Assembly (NCBI GenBank): GCA_003500765.1 | Contig: DNQL01000295.1 | Coordinates: 1-9,097, forward strand | DNA: 9,097 nt | Source of the DNA: Elusimicrobiota bacterium | Lineage (GTDB): Bacteria > Elusimicrobiota > Elusimicrobia > Elusimicrobiales > UBA9959 | Reading direction: 5' to 3' | Shown: positions 4,843 to 9,097 of the stretch, in pieces | How positions within the stretch are numbered: the stretch's first letter is position 1 | Layout: the number at the start of each line of letters is the position of its first letter | The notes under the pieces: model-generated | Databases searched by the model: none | Told to the model about the DNA's origin: nothing | Seen by the model: the letters and a program-made list of their open reading frames with translations, nothing else | Position numbers and translations under genes: made by a program

Positions 4843-6126
4843 TCAGGCGCCGAAGAAGATGCGGGCGATGAAGACGCCGGCGATTATCGCGGCCAGCTCG
4901 GAGAACAGGCCGGCCATCACGGTGTAGCGGGTATTGCGCACGTTCACCGCGCCGTAATAGACGGCTATGGTGTAGAAGGTGGTCTCGGTGGAGCCCTGGA
5001 AGGTGGCCGCCAGCCGGCCGGTGAAGGAATCCACGCCGTAATGGTTGAAGGCCTCTATCATCATGCCCCGCGCGCCGCTGCCGCTGAGCGGCTTCATGAA
5101 GGCGGTGGGCAGGGCGCCGACGAAATCGGTGCCGAAACCGAACAGGCCCAGGAATTTGCCGACGCCGGCCGTCAGTATGTCCAGCGCGCCCGATGCCCGG
5201 AACACGCCCACGGCCACCAGCATGGCCACCAGGTAGGGGATGATCCTGACGGCGACGTGGAAACCCTCTTTCGAACCCTCTACGAACTGCTCGTAGACGT
5301 TGACCCTCTTCCTCCAGGCGAGGAAGAGGAAGACGACTATGAAGAGGAAGAGGATGAAATTGCCGCCGAACGTGGAGAGCGCGGTTATGCGCCCGGCCGC
5401 CATATTGCTCATGCCCCATAGCAGCGCCCCTATGACCAGCGACAGCCCGCCGACATAGGCGACTATCACCGGCTGGAACAGGTTTATCCGCTGGGCGACG
5501 GAGACGAAGAACAGCGCGGCCATGGTGGAGAAGAAGGTCGTCAGGAGTATCGGCAGGAAGATGTCCGCCGGGTTGGCCGCGCCCATCGCGGCGCGCACGG
5601 CCATGATGGAGACCGGGATGAGCGTCAGGCCCGAGGTGTTGAGCGCGATGAACATGATCTGCGGGTTGGAGGCGGTCTCCTTGTCGGGATTGGCCTCCTG
5701 GAGCTGCTCCATGGCCTTTATGCCCAGCGGCGTGGCCGCGTTGTCGAGCCCCAGCATATTGGCGCTGATGTTCATCATCATCGAGCCGAAGGCGGGATGG
5801 TTGTCGGGCAGGTCGGGGAAGATACGGCGGAAGAACGGCCGCACCAGCCGCGTCATGACCGCGACGGCGCCGCCCTTCTCGCCTACCCGCATGATGCCCA
5901 GCCAGAGGGCCATGACGCCGATGAGCGTGATGGCGATGGTGACGCTGGTCTTGGCCATCTCGAAAGTGCTCTCGACTATCTTGACGAAAACATCGCGATC
6001 GGCGACGGTGAAGACCAGTCCGGGCAGCATGTCCATGTGGAAGTGCATGACATAACCCGTGAACCGGGCCAGCGCCACTATCAACGCCGTGAAGAAAAAT
6101 CCCAACCAGATATAATTAAGCGTCAC
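4843..6126 (-). CDS. Fused SpmA-SpmB-type Gate (nucleoside recognition) membrane protein
   Basis: This 427-residue polytopic inner-membrane protein joins two halves that are separate proteins (SpmA and SpmB) in spore-forming Firmicutes. The SpmA-like half (about 1-210) contains the signature LGLDNAATPLGIKAM (125-139) and NTSGLTLIP (163-171). The SpmB-like half (about 255-427) contains KPLSGSGARG (345-354) and GSTETTFYTIAVYYGAV (378-394). Hydrophobic segments are visible near 4-22, 61-78, 155-178, 187-209, 217-238, 255-271, 292-309 and 402-425. Family members are predicted Gate-domain transport or channel proteins; the substrate is not established, and fused forms occur outside spore formers, so this is not evidence of sporulation. 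The start is GTG at 6126, directly after the TAA of the mogA-type gene, with GGAGG at 6138-6134 and 7 nt spacing. As the last gene of the cofactor operon it may move a precursor, ion or nucleotide, but this is a guess. Confidence 0.88.
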   Translation of the reverse strand: MTLNYIWLGFFFTALIVALARFTGYVMHFHMDMLPGLVFTVADRDVFVKIVESTFEMAKTSVTIAITLIGVMALWLGIMRVGEKGGAVAVMTRLVRPFFRRIFPDLPDNHPAFGSMMMNISANMLGLDNAATPLGIKAMEQLQEANPDKETASNPQIMFIALNTSGLTLIPVSIMAVRAAMGAANPADIFLPILLTTFFSTMAALFFVSVAQRINLFQPVIVAYVGGLSLVIGALLWGMSNMAAGRITALSTFGGNFILFLFIVVFLFLAWRKRVNVYEQFVEGSKEGFHVAVRIIPYLVAMLVAVGVFRASGALDILTAGVGKFLGLFGFGTDFVGALPTAFMKPLSGSGARGMMIEAFNHYGVDSFTGRLAATFQGSTETTFYTIAVYYGAVNVRNTRYTVMAGLFSELAAIIAGVFIARIFFGA

Positions 6127-6609
6127 TTAATGTCCTCCGCCTTCGATCATTTCAAGCGCGTGCGGGATGAGGTCCAGCACGGCTTCGAGAGATTCTTTCA
6201 CGGCCTTCGGGCTGCCCGGCAGGTTCAGTATCAGCGTGCGGCCGCGCAGGCCGCAGACTCCGCGGGACAATACGGCTTTCTTCGTTTTTTTGAGCCCTTC
6301 GGCGCGCATCAGCTCGGGCAGGCCGGGCACGGCGCGTTCTATGACGGCGAGCGTGGCCTCGGGCATCACGTCGCGCGGGCCGAAACCGGTGCCGCCGGTG
6401 GTGATGACGATGTCGGCCTTGAGCGCGTCGCAATAGTGGACGAGCCTGGCCTTTATGGCGGCGGCGTCGTCGGGGACTATATCGTAGGAGGCTACTTCGG
6501 CGCCGACGGTGCGGGCCAGTTCCGAGACCAGCGGCCCGCTGGCGTCCTCCGCTTCGCCGCGCGAGCAGCGGTCGCTGGAGGTCAGCACGGCGAGCTTAAA
6601 TTTTTTCAA
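6127..6609 (-). CDS. MogA/MoaB-type molybdopterin adenylyltransferase
   Basis: This enzyme class activates molybdopterin with ATP to give adenylyl-molybdopterin, the substrate for metal insertion by MoeA. The 160-residue length suits the short MoaB/MogA single-domain form. Motifs: AVLTSSDRCSRGEAEDASGP (7-26), VPDD (45-48), the pterin-binding loop TTGGTGFGPRDVMPEAT (70-86, with Asp80 and Glu84), and NLPGSPKAV (129-137). It cannot be assigned to MogA or MoaB from sequence alone; either name implies the same reaction in anaerobes and archaea. The start is TTG at 6609: an in-frame TAG lies 15 nt upstream and the family's first strand begins at residue 5, so a later GTG at codon 8 would cut into the fold. 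It overlaps the MOSC gene by 14 nt, and a weak GGGGGA precedes it. The small Gly-rich tail (EGGGH) is dispensable-looking. Confidence 0.93.
   Translation of the reverse strand: MKKFKLAVLTSSDRCSRGEAEDASGPLVSELARTVGAEVASYDIVPDDAAAIKARLVHYCDALKADIVITTGGTGFGPRDVMPEATLAVIERAVPGLPELMRAEGLKKTKKAVLSRGVCGLRGRTLILNLPGSPKAVKESLEAVLDLIPHALEMIEGGGH
6134..6138 (-). promoter_or_regulatory. Ribosome binding site deciding the GTG start of the Gate protein gene
   Basis: GGAGG inside the last codons of the upstream gene lies 7 nt before GTG at 6126. It supports the GTG over later in-frame ATGs (codons 27, 31 and 33), which would remove the first membrane segment. Confidence 0.7.
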
Positions 6610-7045
6610 GGGAGTCCCCCGCGGCTATTTCGCCGCTCTCGATGACTTCGGCGAATATCCCCTTGCGGGGCATGATGCAGTCGCCGACCTGGTGATAGAT
6701 GGCGCAATGGCTGTGGCATTCCTTGCCTATCTTGGAGATCCGCAGCACGGCCTTGGAGCCGGCCTTCAGGCGGTCGCCTATCTTCAGCGCCGCCAGGTCC
6801 AGGCCTTCGGTGGTTATGTTCTCGGCGTAGACGCCCGGGCGTATCTCCACGGTCGCGCCCTTGGCTCGGGAGTCGGCCATCTGCACGCGTATGCTCTCGA
6901 TATCGAGCAGGCTCACCTGGCGTATGCCGGGAGCGGCGTGGGCGTCGCCCTCTATCCCCAGGTCCTTGAGCAGTATCGCCTTTTCGGCGCGCGACTTGGG
7001 CACGCCCTTGGCCTTGCTGACATTTATGGAATGTATCTTACCCAT
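6596..7045 (-). CDS. Small MOSC-domain protein
   Basis: MOSC domains occur in molybdenum cofactor sulfurases and in the mARC/YiiM family, where they bind the cofactor and carry sulfur or metal. This 149-residue protein is a stand-alone MOSC of the kind often found inside anaerobe moa/mog operons. Visible motifs are IEGDAHAAPGIRQVSLL (31-47), PGVYAENITTEGLDL (70-84), LKIGDRL (87-93) and GKECHSHCAIYHQVGDC (107-123), with MPRKGIFAEV next (125-134). Cys110, Cys114 and Cys123 are candidate sulfur- or metal-binding residues. The ATG at 7045 overlaps the moaC stop by 8 nt with no clear Shine-Dalgarno site, so coupling to moaC is likely. The biochemical job of this subgroup is not settled; a chaperone or sulfur-handling step between MoaC and MogA is my inference from gene order. 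Of 18 Ile codons, 12 are ATA. Confidence 0.9.
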   Translation of the reverse strand: MGKIHSINVSKAKGVPKSRAEKAILLKDLGIEGDAHAAPGIRQVSLLDIESIRVQMADSRAKGATVEIRPGVYAENITTEGLDLAALKIGDRLKAGSKAVLRISKIGKECHSHCAIYHQVGDCIMPRKGIFAEVIESGEIAAGDSLEKI

Positions 7046-7469
7046 TGCGTTTATAGTGGCCGCTTTTGCCGCCCTTCTTCTCCAGCAGGCGGATATCCGT
7101 TATCTCGAGGTCCTGGGCGAACATCTTGCACATATCGTATATGGTCAGTGCCGCCGTCGAGGCGGCCACCAGCGCCTCCATCTCCACGCCGGTCTTGCCG
7201 GTGCAGCGGGCCTCCGCCGTTATCAGGACGCCGGACTTTTCCACCTTGAAATCGACGCCGACATAGTTGAGCGGCAGGTTATGGCAGAGCGGGATGAGGC
7301 CGGCGGTATTCTTGGCCGCCAGCACGCCGGCGAAGCGGGCCGCTTCGAGCACATTGCCCTTTGGCAATTTCCCCGCCTTGATAAGGCCGACTATTTTGGG
7401 GTTAAGTTCGATATAGGCCTGGGCGCGGGCTACGCGCTTAGTGTCTTTTTTGGAGCCGACGTCTATCAT
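7038..7469 (-). CDS. moaC: Cyclic pyranopterin monophosphate synthase MoaC
   Basis: MoaC converts the MoaA product, 3',8-cyclo-7,8-dihydro-GTP, into cyclic pyranopterin monophosphate. At 143 residues it is a little shorter than E. coli MoaC (161), mostly at the N terminus, where it starts directly at MIDVGSKKDTKR. The core is intact: GNVLEAARFAGVLAAKNTAG (38-57), LIPLCHNLPL (58-67, His63), TGVEMEALVAASTAALTIYDMCKM (93-116, with Asp112 and Lys115 of the active-site DMCK motif) and DIRLLEKKGGKSGHYKR (125-141). The ATG at 7469 is 8 nt after the moaA stop, with AAGG 8 nt before it. It sits directly after moaA, the order in which the two enzymes act. Identity is not in doubt. Confidence 0.97.
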   Translation of the reverse strand: MIDVGSKKDTKRVARAQAYIELNPKIVGLIKAGKLPKGNVLEAARFAGVLAAKNTAGLIPLCHNLPLNYVGVDFKVEKSGVLITAEARCTGKTGVEMEALVAASTAALTIYDMCKMFAQDLEITDIRLLEKKGGKSGHYKRNG

Positions 7470-7477
7470 AAAATGCC

Positions 7478-8437
7478 TTAACCGCCTATACTGCTCATCT
7501 CTATGTGGCCGGAGCCGGGAGAGTCCTTGCGGTGATTAGATTTTACTAAAAATACCTTTTTTATATAGGAGGCCAGCGCCTCTTCGGGCGCGCCGCGGCG
7601 CAGCAGGGCCTTGAGGTCGTGCGTGGCCCCGGAGAAAAGACAGGGATAGACCTTGCCCGTGCTGTCCATGCGCACGCGGTTGCAGGCCCCGCAGAAATAG
7701 TCGCTGCGGCCGCTGATGAAACCTATTCTGCCGGCCGCGCCGCGCAGTTTATAAACCCTGGCCGGGCCGTCGGCCGCCGAAGGAGCCACGGCTTCCAGCG
7801 GGCCCAGCGCGTCCTCTATCTTACGCCGCGTCTCCGCGGTGGGCACCAGCGCGTCGCCCAGCCTGGCGGCCCGCTCATTGGTCGGATAGAACTCGATGAA
7901 GCGCACGGCCAGCGGGCGGTCCAGCGTAAGCCGCGCGAAATCGGCGGCCTCGGCGTCGTTCATGCGCCGCATAAGCACGACATTGAGCTTCACGCCGCGC
8001 GGCCACATCTCCAGCGCCGCCTCGACGCCGCGCCACACCTTGTCGAACGCGTCAGAGCCGGTTATCCTTTCGAAAACGTCCCGCTTGAGCGAATCCAGGC
8101 TGATGTTCACGCGGTCCAGCCCGGCCTCGCGCAGCGGCGCGGCCAGTTCCGGCAGCAGCAGACCGTTGGTGGTCAGCGCCAGCTCCTCCAGCCCCGGAAT
8201 ATCGCGCAGCATCTTCACCAGCCCGGCGATATTCTTCCTGACCAGCGGCTCGCCGCCGGTGAGGCGCACCTTGCGCACGCCCGCTTTCACGAAGGCGGCT
8301 ACGGCACGGGCTATTTCCTCGTGGCGCAGCAGGTCCTCGTGACGGAGGAAGCCCCGCTTCTCCAGCGGGGTGCAGTAGACGCAGTTGAGATTGCACCTGT
8401 CGGTCAGCGACAGGCGCAGGTAATCTATTCTTCCCAT
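7478..8437 (-). CDS. moaA: GTP 3',8-cyclase MoaA (radical SAM)
   Basis: MoaA is a radical SAM enzyme that rearranges GTP to 3',8-cyclo-7,8-dihydro-GTP, the first step of molybdopterin synthesis. The N-terminal SAM cluster has Cys15, Cys19 and Cys22 (CNLNCVYC). The second, substrate-binding cluster has Cys249, Cys252 and Cys266 (FCGACNRVR then VYPCL). TGGEPLVR (60-67) and LTTNG (88-92) are typical radical SAM features, and RVNISLDSL (109-117) is typical of MoaA. The C terminus is Gly-Gly (318-319), the tail that reaches into the active site in MoaA. At 319 residues it is slightly short of the usual 325-340, the difference being at the N terminus, where family members often have a few residues before GRxIDYLR. 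The ATG at 8437 overlaps the moeA stop by 13 nt, implying coupling. Two oxygen-sensitive clusters fit an anaerobic lifestyle. Confidence 0.97.
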   Translation of the reverse strand: MGRIDYLRLSLTDRCNLNCVYCTPLEKRGFLRHEDLLRHEEIARAVAAFVKAGVRKVRLTGGEPLVRKNIAGLVKMLRDIPGLEELALTTNGLLLPELAAPLREAGLDRVNISLDSLKRDVFERITGSDAFDKVWRGVEAALEMWPRGVKLNVVLMRRMNDAEAADFARLTLDRPLAVRFIEFYPTNERAARLGDALVPTAETRRKIEDALGPLEAVAPSAADGPARVYKLRGAAGRIGFISGRSDYFCGACNRVRMDSTGKVYPCLFSGATHDLKALLRRGAPEEALASYIKKVFLVKSNHRKDSPGSGHIEMSSIGG

Positions 8438-9097
8438 GTCAGAAATTTAGCCTTGCCGCCCTTTTTTACCGCTCCGCCTTCGGGCACGGCGGTGAAGGCC
8501 CGGGCCCCGGCCAGCGCCAGTATGTCGGCCGAGCCGCTGTGGCCCAGCGGCGAGAGTGCGTGTTCCGCGCGGGTCTTCACCAGCGAAAGAGTCATCGCCC
8601 GGCGGGCCGTGCGCGGGTCGAATTTGGCCGCGCATGTCCCGTCGCGGAATTCTGGGCCGTGGTCCGGCCTGCCGGCCATTTTACGTATAGCGGGGCCGAT
8701 ATAGGCGAGATAGGCCAAAAAATTGGCCAGCGGATTGCCGGGCACGCCGAAGACCAGCCGCCGCCCCTTCACGCCGAAGAACATCGGCTTGCCGGGCCGC
8801 ACGCGCACATTGTGGAACACCTTTTTCACGCCGAGGGACTCCAGCGTCCCCGGCACAAGGTCGTAGTCGCCCATCGATACGCCGCCGGAGACGACCGTGA
8901 TATCGGACTTCAGCGCCCGGGCCAGGGCGGCGCGCAGTACCCGCGGCTCGTCCTTAACTATGACCGGTTCGGCGGAAACCCCGTCGCCGCGCAGCAGCGC
9001 CGAGAGCATCGGGCCGTTGCTGTTGTAGATGCCGAACCTGGGCCTGCGGGCGCCGGGCGGCACTATCTCGCCGCCGGTATTGACCAGCGCGACCGAC
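8425..9097 (-). CDS. moeA: Molybdopterin molybdenumtransferase MoeA (partial, 5' end beyond the window)
   Basis: MoeA inserts molybdate or tungstate into adenylyl-molybdopterin made by the MogA/MoaB step. The last 223 residues are visible and stay in frame to the right edge, so the true start lies outside. They begin in the molybdopterin-binding domain (VALVNTGGEIVPPG then IYNSNGPML), followed by VVSGGVSMGDYDLVPGTLES with its catalytic-loop acidic residues, VRVRPGKPMFFG, and the GVPGNPLANFLAYL motif. The remaining approximately 75 residues are the small C-terminal domain IV, ending KAKFLTWEE. Family length is about 400, so roughly 45% is missing. The visible TGGEI replaces the common TGDEL, with the Glu retained. 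The gene lies at the upstream end of the visible cofactor operon and overlaps moaA by 13 nt. Whether a second copy specialised for tungsten exists elsewhere cannot be seen. Confidence 0.96.
   Translation of the reverse strand, partial: SVALVNTGGEIVPPGARRPRFGIYNSNGPMLSALLRGDGVSAEPVIVKDEPRVLRAALARALKSDITVVSGGVSMGDYDLVPGTLESLGVKKVFHNVRVRPGKPMFFGVKGRRLVFGVPGNPLANFLAYLAYIGPAIRKMAGRPDHGPEFRDGTCAAKFDPRTARRAMTLSLVKTRAEHALSPLGHSGSADILALAGARAFTAVPEGGAVKKGGKAKFLTWEE

Noticed and set aside
4843..6126. Evidence for a spore-forming organism
   Set aside because: Fused SpmA-SpmB Gate proteins are found in many non-sporulating bacteria, and no other sporulation gene is seen.

Overview
The window is GC-rich and tightly packed. 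Every gene that can be supported lies on the minus strand, so the transcription order runs from right (9097) to left (1). There are eleven genes: nine complete, plus one cut at each window edge. The content points to an anaerobic or microaerophilic bacterium that makes a pterin-based molybdenum or tungsten cofactor and uses a tungsten-type aldehyde ferredoxin oxidoreductase. No taxonomic marker is present. High GC, unusually heavy use of the Ile codon ATA, a fused SpmA-SpmB protein and a pilus-ATPase-like N-terminal domain would fit a lineage such as Elusimicrobiota, but that placement is a low-confidence guess.

Block 1 (9097 to 4843) is a cofactor operon: moeA (C-terminal part only), moaA, moaC, a small MOSC-domain gene, a mogA/moaB-type adenylyltransferase, and a 427-residue membrane protein with SpmA and SpmB 'nucleoside recognition' (Gate) halves. 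Genes overlap or abut at four of the five junctions, and moaA and moaC are 8 nt apart, so the block is probably one transcript with translational coupling. It covers GTP to cyclic pyranopterin (MoaA, MoaC), adenylation of molybdopterin (MogA) and metal insertion (MoeA). MoaE is not seen. The only MoaD-like protein is in block 3.

Block 2 (4826 to 4042) is a two-gene cassette, set off by a GC-rich hairpin and T-run on the upstream side. It holds a nucleotidyltransferase-fold protein and a ribbon-helix-helix (CopG/BrnA-like) protein overlapping by ATGA. Its promoter region carries two perfect 10-bp palindromes around GTATATAC, with centres 11 bp apart. One overlaps the -10 element and the other covers the likely transcription start. 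This looks like an autoregulated toxin-antitoxin-like pair, and the arrangement is the most notable regulatory signal in the window.

Block 3 (4028 to 1) starts from its own candidate promoter and a strong GGAGG site. It encodes a 612-residue aldehyde ferredoxin oxidoreductase, a 75-residue MoaD/ThiS-like protein ending in Gly-Gly, a soluble double-PAS histidine kinase, and the start of a protein resembling the N-terminal domain of PilT/PilB-type ATPases. Three junctions are TGATG, 17 nt, and TGATG. Block 1 probably supplies the cofactor, the block 3 MoaD may supply pterin sulfur, and AOR uses the product. Why a sensor kinase and a pilus-like protein share this transcript is unclear.

No stretch over 300 bases lacks a gene. 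No tRNA, rRNA, CRISPR array or insertion sequence was seen.
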